40,602 bases of DNA. It comes from Acidobacteriota bacterium. GTDB taxonomy: Bacteria > Acidobacteriota > Terriglobia > Acidiferrales > UBA7541. The notes under the pieces are model-generated. The model ran no database searches and was not told the origin of the DNA. It saw only the letters and a list, made by a program, of their open reading frames with translations. Position 1 is the first letter of the stretch. Each line of letters opens with the position of its first letter. Made by a program: the position numbers and the translations under genes. Below are positions 33,201 to 40,207 of this stretch, one piece after another. The stretch lies in assembly GCA_027307115.1 (NCBI GenBank), contig DAHUXN010000098.1, forward strand, positions 1-40,602, given 5' to 3'.

Positions 33201-33773
33201 ATATCCAAGCGGCATCTGCCGATCATCAGCCTGACGGCGCACGTCATGAAGGGCGATCGCGAAAAATGCATCGAGGCCGGGGCCGATGATTACATTCCGA
33301 AACCGATTCAGTCCGCGAATCTGTTCGCGGCAATGGAGCGTATGCGCCTTTCTCGACGTGATGACAATCAGCCGCACGTGGCCGCGCCAGCAATCTCCGA
33401 CTCCTTGAACACCGCCGAGCTGCTCGAACGAGTGCAAGGCGACCGGGAGTTGCTGGCAGAAATCGTGCAGCTATTCGAAACCGGGTTGCCGGCGGTTTTG
33501 CAGGGGCTGCGCGAATCCATCGCACGGGAAGATACCTTGGAAGTTGCGCGCACCGCGCATACGTTGAAGGGTTCCGTGGGAAATTTCGGACGCGGGCCTG
33601 CTTACCGCGCCGTCGAGGAAATGGAAAGTTTCGCGAAGGCAAGCGATATGGCGCGAGCGGCAAAGGCATTTGTCGTTGTCGAAAGCGAACTCAAGGAGTT
33701 GCTGGCGATGCTCGAGCCATTTCGCACTCCGGCGGTCGAGGCGGTGGCTGCGGAGAAGACCGTAGTCAACTAG
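30237..33773 (+). CDS. Hybrid sensor histidine kinase: periplasmic (CHASE8-like) sensor, HAMP, two PAS, HisKA, HATPase, two receivers, HPt
   Basis: The 1178-residue membrane kinase is a complete phosphorelay in one chain. A first helix (around LTRIILISCGLAVVSACAIF) precedes a periplasmic domain (residues 45-160) with TTLAEITGTNSEAALTFGDE and LRADKQVTHAALYMHNGKIL, typical of CHASE8 domains of YfiN-type proteins. A second helix (MVGLALLVSLLLAGLVGS) and a HAMP follow. Two near-identical PAS domains lie at about 260-375 and 383-500. The phospho-His is H531 in NMSHEIRTPMNGILGM, and the ATPase has DTGIGVP and GTGLGLTISQ. Receivers carry D823 (LIDADMPEMDG) and D968 (LMDVQMPEMDG), and the HPt H1108 is in ARTAHTLKGSVGNFG. 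The start at 30237 overlaps the YfiR gene; a cyclase response regulator follows after 7 bp. Confidence 0.93.
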   Translation: MATESAADRMPAAPKHQSIRGKLTRIILISCGLAVVSACAIFATYDIHMVRQSRLRTATTLAEITGTNSEAALTFGDEQAAKEILRSLRADKQVTHAALYMHNGKILAVYSRDLTNGAFTPPPIEADGARFTASKIVAFHTIELEGKPAGIIYLESDLSTIVARQERLAAMVGLALLVSLLLAGLVGSRLQSSISEPILELARTAFAIAVDKDYSVRMESKTGDEIGFLYEQFNAMLGRIQDRDIELERGRAELEQRVAERTAYLNTLIETSPLGIVAGDPNGLIKICNSAFERLFQCVRAEVTGVSLASLVTPAERTEESAGFARRLAAGETVHATTQRRRRDGTLVDVELYCGPLHAGGGHSGFLVLYQDITERKRAEEELAERTAYLNTLIEASPLGIVAVDTEGRIKMCNSAFERLFQYVRTKVTGMDLNSLVTPAESSEESAEFAHRRQIGETVQATTQRRRNDGMLLDVELYGVPMRVGGEEVGTLVIYHDISERKKADEALRKAKEQAEEANRAKSEFLANMSHEIRTPMNGILGMTQLTLETKLNDEQREYLGMVKSSADSLLTLLNDILDFSKIEAGKLDLDLSPFALRESLGEALKALGHLAHRKGVELACHVDARVPTWLVGDSGRLRQILVNLVMNAIKFTERGEVVVSVKVESETPQEVELHFSVRDTGIGVPVEKRELIFAAFTQADSSTTRKYGGTGLGLTISQALVRMMNGSISVESEPGQGSIFHFTARLKVPQASFIPPAVVEPAALRGIRALVVDDNQTNRLILTELLTQWGMAPEQAASGEEALKLLANEGRGSAPFRLALIDADMPEMDGFALAARVKATHDASSLSTFMLSSAMQSGDIARSHEAGLSGFLTKPVQPSELLDAILGGMSSTEKVIPNTSDIQSAQQIPISNRGNGMRILLAEDNVVNRQLAARLLEKRGYTVVIAKNGIEALAAVEREEIDMVLMDVQMPEMDGLEAIRVIRSNEKISKRHLPIISLTAHVMKGDREKCIEAGADDYIPKPIQSANLFAAMERMRLSRRDDNQPHVAAPAISDSLNTAELLERVQGDRELLAEIVQLFETGLPAVLQGLRESIAREDTLEVARTAHTLKGSVGNFGRGPAYRAVEEMESFAKASDMARAAKAFVVVESELKELLAMLEPFRTPAVEAVAAEKTVVN

Positions 33774-33780
33774 GACAAAA

Positions 33781-34752
33781 ATGGCCATGAAGATCCTTAT
33801 CGCGGAAGATGAGCTGGTTTCCCGAAGGCTGTTGGAGGCGTTTCTGCGGAAGTGGGGCTATGCCGTCGTCGCCGTTGCCAAAGGGGACGACGCGTGGGCC
33901 TTGCTCGAAGCCGACTCCCCGCCGCGTCTGGCGATTCTGGATTGGATGATGCCCGGAATTGAGGGTGTTGAAATTTGCCGGCGAGTTCGCGAGAGGACCG
34001 AGCGCCCGTACACGTATATGATTTTGCTGACGGCGCGCGGCCATAAACAAAGCCTCCTCGCCGGACTGCAGGCCGGCGCCGATGATTATCTTTCCAAGCC
34101 TTTTGACGCGGAAGAATTGCGCGCGCGTTTGCAAGTGGGCGAACGCATTCTGAAAGTGCAGGACGAGCTAATCGCGGCGCGAGACGCGCTTCATTTCCAG
34201 GTGACGCATGACGTATTGACCGGCGTGGCGAGCCGCGGCGCGGCGTTCGACTTTCTGACTCGCGAACTGGCGCGCGCCCGCCGTGAAAACAAGCTGGTGG
34301 GAATTGCTCTGGCGGACGTTGATCATTTCAAGGCAATCAACGACAAATTCGGGCACATGGCGGGAGACCTGGTGCTCCAGGAAATAGCGCGACGCATGAC
34401 CAAATGCACGCGTCCCTATGATTGCGTCGGACGCTATGGCGGCGAAGAGTTTTTGATGATATTTCCGGCTTCGACTGATGAAGGCCTGCTGCGCTTGGCC
34501 GAAAGAATGCGAAAGGCGATTGAAGCCACACCGGTGCGAACTCTCGAAGGGGAAATTGCGATCACGGCGAGCTTCGGCGTTTTGGTGGCGCACAGCTCCG
34601 GCCAGGGCGACGTCAACGAATTGCTGCGCCTGGCGGACGCGGCTCTGTATCGCGCCAAACACGCCGGACGAAATCGCGTGGAACGCGCGGATTTGATCGG
34701 CGAACAACAAGTGGACACTCTATCCTCCAGCAATGCGGCGCCAGTAATATAA
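33781..34752 (+). CDS. Response regulator with GGDEF diguanylate cyclase output
   Basis: The 323-residue protein has a receiver domain (1-120) with phospho-acceptor D54 in LAILDWMMPG, acidic D10-E11 and the conserved K in DDYLSKPFD. A short linker leads to a GGDEF domain (about 150-305) with THDVLTGVASRGAAFDFL, ADVDHFKAINDKFGHMAGD and the active-site YGGEEF (residues 219-224). An I-site RxxD (RPYD) stands five residues before the motif, so product feedback inhibition by c-di-GMP is expected. It makes c-di-GMP from GTP and is probably driven by the HPt domain of the preceding kinase, 7 bp upstream. The ATG at 33787 is a minor alternative start. Confidence 0.94.
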   Translation: MAMKILIAEDELVSRRLLEAFLRKWGYAVVAVAKGDDAWALLEADSPPRLAILDWMMPGIEGVEICRRVRERTERPYTYMILLTARGHKQSLLAGLQAGADDYLSKPFDAEELRARLQVGERILKVQDELIAARDALHFQVTHDVLTGVASRGAAFDFLTRELARARRENKLVGIALADVDHFKAINDKFGHMAGDLVLQEIARRMTKCTRPYDCVGRYGGEEFLMIFPASTDEGLLRLAERMRKAIEATPVRTLEGEIAITASFGVLVAHSSGQGDVNELLRLADAALYRAKHAGRNRVERADLIGEQQVDTLSSSNAAPVI

Positions 34753-34883
34753 AGTCTGTTCGTTTGAGATGATTGTTGCCAGACGAGCGGCCGGACGCAC
34801 GCCCCCGTGGTCTTCGTGGTGCAAACTTCATTGTGCGATAATTATTCTTCGTGAACTTCCGCTCCAATGGAGACTCCGCCAAC

Positions 34884-35345
34884 ATGAGTGAGACTTTTGT
34901 TCGACGGTCGCGCATCGAGGCGCCAGCGGAGAGAGTCTTCGCATGGCACGCGCAGCCGGGCGCGTTCCAGCGGTTGACGCCTCCCTGGGAACGGATTGAA
35001 ATTCTGGAGGCCGCCGCGGGAATTCGCGATGGCGCACGCGGAACATTTCGAGTGCGCATGGGGCCGTTCCGCGTGCGATGGGAATTCGAGCATCGTGGGT
35101 ACGTTGAAGGATGCGAATTCCAGGATTTCCAACGCTCGGGCCCATTCCGCCGCTGGGAACATACGCATCGATTTATTCCGGACGGCGCCGCGGCTTGCTG
35201 GCTGGAAGATAGCATTAAGTACGACTTGCCCATGGGCGCGGTTGGAAACTTTTTTGCGGGATGGTTCGTGAAACGAAAGCTGCAGAAGCTGTTCGCGTAT
35301 CGGCATCGCATCACCAGTGAGGCATTCGCGGCAACAGAGCCATAG
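34884..35345 (+). CDS. SRPBCC (START-like) family protein
   Basis: The 153-residue protein starts from the ATG at 34884, 11 nt after GGAGA; an upstream in-frame GTG at 34851 is less likely. The opening TFVRRSRIEAPAERVFAWHA, then PGAFQRLTPPWERIEIL, and the later blocks RMGPFRVRWEFEHRGYVEG, FQRSGPFRRWEHTHRFIPDG and WLEDSIKYDLPMGAVGNFFA match the SRPBCC domain that in other bacteria is often fused to TIGR01777 NAD-dependent epimerases. The fold holds a hydrophobic ligand in a helix-grip cavity. Here it stands alone with no epimerase beside it. The function is unknown. Confidence 0.8.
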   Translation: MSETFVRRSRIEAPAERVFAWHAQPGAFQRLTPPWERIEILEAAAGIRDGARGTFRVRMGPFRVRWEFEHRGYVEGCEFQDFQRSGPFRRWEHTHRFIPDGAAACWLEDSIKYDLPMGAVGNFFAGWFVKRKLQKLFAYRHRITSEAFAATEP

Positions 35346-35523
35346 CAACTTGCAGGAGATAGCGCGACTTCCATACGCAGGCGAATGGATTTGCGTACGC
35401 GGCATGTATTTTTTGCAACGGCAGTGAGCGGATTTTTTTTTGGCGCGCCGCAGTTAGTGTAAACTGGATTGCTGTTGACTGAACCGCCCGCACTGCAAGG
35501 CAGCGAGTCGAGGAGGCCCAAAC

Positions 35524-36864
35524 TTGAATCCCACCAAACCTATTGTCGCGCCAGCGAGCGACAAGACAAACGCGGCGCGCCGCGAGTCGCTGACGATCAC
35601 CGACAATCGCACGGGGCGGCAGTATGAAGTCCCCGTGCAACATGACACGATTCGCGCCATCGATTTGCGCCAGATCAAAGTGAACGAAGACGATTTTGGC
35701 ATGATGACCTATGACCCGGCATACACGAACACGGCGTCGTGCATCAGCCGCATCACATTCATCGACGGCGACAAAGGCATTCTGCGTTATCGCGGTTATC
35801 CCATCGAGGAACTCGCGGAGAAGAGCACTTATTTAGAGACCGCTTATCTGATTTTGCACGGCGAATTGCCGACCAACGCGCAACTGGAAGATTGGACATA
35901 CCACGTCACCCATCACACGTTCATTCATGAAAGCATCAAGAAATTCCTCGATGGCTTTCATTACGATGCGCACCCGATGGGCATGATTATTTCGGCGGTG
36001 GCGGCGCTTTCGACGTTTTATCCCGACGCGAAAAATATTTTCGATGAAGATTCACGGCGCAAACAGACGTGGCGGCTGATCGGCAAAATGCCCACGCTCG
36101 CCGCCTTCACCTACCGGCACAGCCTCGGAATGCCCTACGCGTATCCCGACAACGAACTGAGCTATCCTGGCAATTTCCTGAACATGCTGTTTCGGACGAC
36201 GGAGCTGAAGTACCGGCCGAATCCGACGCTCGAGCGTGCTCTGGATGTCTTGTTTATCCTGCACGCGGATCACGAACAGAATTGCTCCACCAGCGCCATG
36301 CGCGGCGTCGGCAGTTCGCACGTGGATCCGTACTCGGCAATCGCCGCTGCCACGGCGGCGCTATATGGCCCGCTGCATGGCGGCGCAAACGAAGCGGTTC
36401 TGAGGATGCTGCTCGAAATTGGTTCGGTGAACCGCGTACCGGATTACATCAAGCAAGTAAAGTCCGGCGAACAGAAGTTGATGGGCTTTGGCCACTGCGT
36501 CTACAAAAACTATGATCCGCGCGCGAAAATCGTCAAGCACATCGCGTATGAAGTGTTCGACGTGATGGGCCGCAATCCGCTGATCGACATCGCGCTGGAA
36601 TGCGAACGGATCGCGCTGGAAGACGATTATTTCGTCAAGCGCAAGCTCTATCCGAACGTGGACTTCTACACGGGACTCATTTACCAGTCCATGGGTTTCC
36701 CCATGACCATGTTCCCGGTGCTGTTCGCAATTCCGAGGACGTCAGGCTGGATCGCCCAATGGCAGGAAATGCTGCTCGATCCGGAGCAAAAAATTGCGCG
36801 GCCACGGCAAATCTATCTGGGTAGCGACGAGCGCAGCTACATTCCGATGGACCACCGCGGCTAG
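35524..36864 (+). CDS. gltA: Citrate synthase
   Basis: The 446-residue enzyme condenses acetyl-CoA and oxaloacetate, the entry step of the TCA cycle. The TTG at 35524 follows GAGGAGG with a 7-nt spacer. The N-terminal beta domain is of the type found in hexameric bacterial enzymes (FGMMTYDPAYTNTASCISRI, GDKGILRYRGYPIEELAEKS). Active-site motifs are all present: FILHADHEQNCSTSAMRGVG (His), GPLHGGANEAVLRML (His), GFGHCVYKNYDPRAKIV (substrate Arg/His) and NVDFYTGLIYQSMGFPMTMF (Asp). The length is slightly above E. coli GltA. It is not in an operon with the genes around it. Confidence 0.96.
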   Translation: MNPTKPIVAPASDKTNAARRESLTITDNRTGRQYEVPVQHDTIRAIDLRQIKVNEDDFGMMTYDPAYTNTASCISRITFIDGDKGILRYRGYPIEELAEKSTYLETAYLILHGELPTNAQLEDWTYHVTHHTFIHESIKKFLDGFHYDAHPMGMIISAVAALSTFYPDAKNIFDEDSRRKQTWRLIGKMPTLAAFTYRHSLGMPYAYPDNELSYPGNFLNMLFRTTELKYRPNPTLERALDVLFILHADHEQNCSTSAMRGVGSSHVDPYSAIAAATAALYGPLHGGANEAVLRMLLEIGSVNRVPDYIKQVKSGEQKLMGFGHCVYKNYDPRAKIVKHIAYEVFDVMGRNPLIDIALECERIALEDDYFVKRKLYPNVDFYTGLIYQSMGFPMTMFPVLFAIPRTSGWIAQWQEMLLDPEQKIARPRQIYLGSDERSYIPMDHRG

Positions 36865-36990
36865 TTCGTTGATGGGCATTTCTGCCGCGGAGAGCGCCGC
36901 CCATTCGTCCGGCGGCGCTGGTTCTTTTCGGTACATGCCGGTAATCAACAGGTATTGCTCCCGCAGCTTTACTTGACTTCGGGGATTCAA
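36742..36990 (-). CDS. Candidate small ORF antisense to the gltA 3' end
   Basis: An 82-residue frame from a TTG at 36990, behind AGGAG with an 8-nt spacer. The N-terminal half (REQYLLITGMYRKEPAPPDE, then WAALSAAEMPINELAAV) reads like ordinary protein and lies in the otherwise gene-free 325 bp between gltA and the next kinase gene. The C-terminal 40 residues overlap the gltA 3' end in antisense and look like shadow sequence. No family is recognised. It may be a real small gene whose stop moved, a decayed remnant, or chance; I lean only weakly toward real. Nothing else is seen in this gap. Confidence 0.25.
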   Translation of the reverse strand: MNPRSQVKLREQYLLITGMYRKEPAPPDEWAALSAAEMPINELAAVVHRNVAALVATQIDLPWPRNFLLRIEQHFLPLGDPA

Positions 36991-37189
36991 AGTCCATACT
37001 CCTAATACCCCTTCCTGAACGAAATCAAAACAGGCTTCTCATGGTTGCGCTTTGCGTGCCGGATTTCAACGCGGCACCCATTCCGCATTCCTCTTCCGGG
37101 GAAACCTTGGCAGTCCCATCTATTTGGACTGCAACCAAAGGTGTGTACCTGGCGGAGCGTCCGTTCGTTTCGCCCACTGATAGGAAATC

Positions 37190-38659
37190 ATGAACGAAAC
37201 CTCCAAGCCGGCACTGGCCGTGCCGTTTCCAATTCGCGTGTTGCTGCTCGAGCAAAACCAGGACGATGTAGAGCTGTCGCTGCGCGCGCTGACACACGAC
37301 GGCTTCTCCGTGGAATCCGATGGAGCGTGGACATCCGAGGAATTTGAACAGAAGGTGCACGACAATTCCTACGATGTGGTTTTGGCCGATTATCAGTTGG
37401 CGGGATGGACCGGAATTGACGCATTACGCATGATCGAAAGGTTGGGGTTGAATCTACCCTTGATCCTCGTCACGGGAATGCTGGGGGAGGAAAAGGCGGT
37501 GCAATGCATCAAGCTCGGCGCGGCGGATTATGTCTTGAAAGATCAGCTTCTGCGTCTGCCGACGGCGGTGCGCCACGCACTGGAACAAAAGGCAGCCCGC
37601 GAGGAGAGTGCGCGCAATACCAGGGCGCGTGAGGAAAGCGCCGCAAACTTCCGTTTCCTCTTTGCCAAGAATCCCATCCCGATGATGCTATGCGATCGAG
37701 AGACACTGCGTTATTTGGAGGTCAACGATGTTTGCGTCGAGCAATACGGCTATTCGCGCGAGGAATTCCTGCAGATGCGCGCCACCGACATTCGCACACC
37801 GGAAGAGACGGCACGCCTTATCGAATTCTTAAAACAGGGTGTAATTCAACCAACGCACGCAGGAATTTGGAAGCATCGAACCAAGAATGGCCAGACCATC
37901 GAAACCGAAATCATGCTGCACCACATGGATTTTGCGGGCCGGCCGGCGTGGCTGATCGCCGCCATCAACGTGACGGAGAAACGGGGGCTCGAAGCCCAGC
38001 TCTGGCAAGCGCAAAAATTCGAAGCCATTGGCCAACTGGCCGGCGGAATCGCCCACGATTTTAATAACATGCTCGGAGCGATCTTGGGTTGGATCGAATT
38101 GGGGATTGATGAAAGCGCCAAACATCCTTCGCTGCATGGCTACTTCCGGAAAGTGCAGCACCAAGCCGAGCGCGCGGCGGTGCTGACCAAACAACTGCTC
38201 GCTTTCGGTCGCCGCCAGATTCTTGAGCCTCGCAACATTGATCTGAATCGGAGCATTCGCGATGTCACGGGCCTTCTCGGTAAAGTCATCGGCAGCGACA
38301 TTGAATTGAGTCTGGCCCTGGCCGAGGGTCTGCCCGTCGTGAAAGCAGATCCGGCGCAAACGGAGCAAGTCATTATGAACCTGTGCTTGAACGCGCGCGA
38401 CGCCATGCCTCATGGAGGCAAGCTCGAAGTGCGGACCGTTCGTGCCGAAATTGACGATTCGTCCCACCAGTTCCACAAGGAGGCGAAGACAGGGTCCTAC
38501 GTCCAGCTCAGCGTGTGTGACACAGGTACCGGGATGGACGCCGCGACGATCTTGCGAATTTTCGAGCCCTTCTTTACCACCAAGGAAATTGGCAAAGGAA
38601 CAGGACTGGGCCTGGCGGTCGTTTACGGAATTGTGAAACAACATGGCGGATTCATGTAG
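37190..38659 (+). CDS. Hybrid histidine kinase REC-PAS-HisKA-HATPase, 5' part of a gene split by frameshift
   Basis: The piece has 489 residues. An N-terminal receiver-like domain (20-130) has D67 in VVLADYQLAGWTG and K in DYVLKDQLL. A PAS domain (about 150-270) with FRFLFAKNPIPMMLCDRETL and VNDVCVEQYGYSREEFL follows. The kinase core has H289 in GGIAHDFNNMLGAILGW (the NtrB/HisKA subtype), NLCLNARDAMPHGGKLEV (N box), CDTGTGMD, and FEPFFTTKEIGKGTGLGLAV. The frame ends at TAG 38657-38659 right after QHGGFM. Relatives continue GGFIHVDSELGQGT, and that wording is found in another frame at once (VDSELGQGTQFHVFFP). The intact protein would be about 656 residues, ending in a receiver (38692-39156). 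The HATPase loses only its last strand, so residual activity is conceivable. No transmembrane helix is seen. Confidence 0.88.
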   Translation: MNETSKPALAVPFPIRVLLLEQNQDDVELSLRALTHDGFSVESDGAWTSEEFEQKVHDNSYDVVLADYQLAGWTGIDALRMIERLGLNLPLILVTGMLGEEKAVQCIKLGAADYVLKDQLLRLPTAVRHALEQKAAREESARNTRAREESAANFRFLFAKNPIPMMLCDRETLRYLEVNDVCVEQYGYSREEFLQMRATDIRTPEETARLIEFLKQGVIQPTHAGIWKHRTKNGQTIETEIMLHHMDFAGRPAWLIAAINVTEKRGLEAQLWQAQKFEAIGQLAGGIAHDFNNMLGAILGWIELGIDESAKHPSLHGYFRKVQHQAERAAVLTKQLLAFGRRQILEPRNIDLNRSIRDVTGLLGKVIGSDIELSLALAEGLPVVKADPAQTEQVIMNLCLNARDAMPHGGKLEVRTVRAEIDDSSHQFHKEAKTGSYVQLSVCDTGTGMDAATILRIFEPFFTTKEIGKGTGLGLAVVYGIVKQHGGFM

Positions 38660-38691
38660 ACAGCGAGCTTGGACAAGGAACTCAATTTCAC

Positions 38692-39156
38692 GTGTTTTTC
38701 CCCGCCGCCGGAAATGAAGAAGTGACGAAGCCGAAGATTGCACCACACACCTCGGTCCGCGGTGGAAAGGAAACAGTCCTCATTGTGGAGGACCACGATG
38801 GCCTGTGCGAAATTGCCAGCACCACTCTCGAGGGATTGGGGTATCGCGTGAGAATCGCGCGCGATGGCGAAGAAGCCGTGCGGGAATTCCAGGCTCACCG
38901 CGATGAAATCGCGCTCGTTTTGCTCGACGTCATGCTGCCAAGGCTCAGCGGGCTCGAAGTGTACGATTACATCAACGGTGAACGGCCGGATGTGCCCGTC
39001 CTGTTCGTCACCGGCTACAGCGCGGACACCGAAATGCTCCACTCGATACAGAGAAGAAATCTGCCGCTCCTGCAGAAACCGTACGGCCCGCGTGATCTGG
39101 CGCTCAGAGTCCGCGATGCGCTGGATCGCAGCACACAACTGGCGGCCAGGCGATAG
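38692..39156 (+). CDS. Receiver domain: 3' part of the frameshifted hybrid kinase
   Basis: The frame has 154 residues from a GTG at 38692, which lies inside the end of the ATPase domain (VFFPAAGNEE), not at a natural gene start. The receiver has TVLIVEDHDGLCEIASTTLE, the phospho-acceptor Asp in ALVLLDVMLPRLSGLEVYDY, Thr in PVLFVTGYSAD, and Lys in LPLLQKPYGPRDL. AAGGAA stands 13 nt before the GTG, too far for a good ribosome-binding site. The frame is offset by two bases from the upstream kinase frame and is open back to about 38650, which fits a deletion rather than a separate gene. It might be expressed alone as a receiver protein, but its natural place is the C terminus of the kinase. Confidence 0.75.
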   Translation: MFFPAAGNEEVTKPKIAPHTSVRGGKETVLIVEDHDGLCEIASTTLEGLGYRVRIARDGEEAVREFQAHRDEIALVLLDVMLPRLSGLEVYDYINGERPDVPVLFVTGYSADTEMLHSIQRRNLPLLQKPYGPRDLALRVRDALDRSTQLAARR

Positions 39157-39184
39157 ATTCCCGCGAGAAGTGCGGGCCCGCTGC

Positions 39185-40027
39185 TCAGGAATCGCGGAGC
39201 AAGGCTGGCGCGGATGCGCGGCCTTGTTGCTCACGCTTCGTCGCATACAGAGCTTTGTCCGCGCGCTCCAGCAATTGCTCTGGCGCTTCTCCATTTTCGT
39301 AGCCAGCCCAACCAGCCGCGCTGGTGACTGCGATTTTCTTTCCCTGATACTCCACGTCCAGCGAACCCAAGCGCGCCAGCAAGCTGGGGATGCGCTCGGC
39401 CGGGCACTCAGGCAGGATGATGAGGAACTCGTCGCCGCCCAGCCTTACCGCAAGGTCGGAAGTGCGGATCACTTTATTCAGTCGGTTCGCGAAAGCCTGA
39501 AGGGTCGCGTCACCGGCCGCGTGGCCATATTGATCGTTGATGGCCTTGAAGCGATTCAAATCGAGCATCAAAACGCTCAGCGGATGCCCGTAGCGTTCGG
39601 AGCGTGAGACTTCCCCGGTCAAGCGCTCCTCGCCCAAACGCCGGTTGGAGAGACCCGTCAGCGGATCGCGCGTCGCCAGGCGGTGAAATTCCTCGGCGCG
39701 AATTTTTAAACTGGATAGCAATTCCAGATGCTGTGCCGTTTGTCCGCGCAGCCGCCTGATCAGCCATTGCTGGTAAACCGCGTAGACATTGAAGAGCAGC
39801 ACCAGTCCCACCAGCGCGTGGATGGCCAAGCTGATATTGAGCTGAAAGATTTGATCGGACTCTCTGAGCAGGCCCGGCAGGGAAACAGCCACTACGGCGA
39901 GCATCAGCAGGAGCATCACAGTGATGGCGCTCCACCACAGCCACGAATCGCGGCGTTCGAGCCGTTTTAGATTCTTACGCGCGTCCTCCATTTCGCGGAG
40001 TTGCAAATCGGAGAACGGTTCGAACAT
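39185..40027 (-). CDS. Membrane-bound diguanylate cyclase (GGDEF)
   Basis: The 280-residue protein starts from the ATG at 40027; a GTG at 40048 would add seven residues, and neither has a clear Shine-Dalgarno site. An amphipathic N terminus (LQLREMEDARKNLKRLERRD) precedes two membrane helices (about 35-60 and 70-93). A short coiled coil and the GGDEF domain (120-270) follow with TRDPLTGLSNRRLGEERL, LDLNRFKAINDQYGHAAGD and RLGGDEFLIILPE. The I-site RTSD lies five residues before GGDEF, so allosteric product inhibition is expected. It makes c-di-GMP. It is convergent with the broken hybrid kinase (28-bp gap holding a small CCCGC/GCGGG hairpin at 39160-39176) and could serve as its output or act independently. 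Confidence 0.93.
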   Translation of the reverse strand: MFEPFSDLQLREMEDARKNLKRLERRDSWLWWSAITVMLLLMLAVVAVSLPGLLRESDQIFQLNISLAIHALVGLVLLFNVYAVYQQWLIRRLRGQTAQHLELLSSLKIRAEEFHRLATRDPLTGLSNRRLGEERLTGEVSRSERYGHPLSVLMLDLNRFKAINDQYGHAAGDATLQAFANRLNKVIRTSDLAVRLGGDEFLIILPECPAERIPSLLARLGSLDVEYQGKKIAVTSAAGWAGYENGEAPEQLLERADKALYATKREQQGRASAPALLRDS

Positions 40028-40207
40028 CGTGGGGCCAGGCGCGTGCACACGAATACTCTGGAGGAATTCTGTGGGGGCTCTGGAACAATTATAGCCCCAT
40101 TGCGGTTCCGCGGAAGCGCAAAGGCGGACCAGTTTCCTGCGCGTGAACTGTACGAATTTCCACCGGGGAGTGTGCCGCGTTCTTCGGGTGAATCCGTCTG
40201 GCGTTTT

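Noticed and set aside
37829-38746. Minus-strand frame (305 aa) opposite the kinase core
   Set aside because: It lies across the H, N and G boxes of the kinase in antisense and has no recognisable domain.
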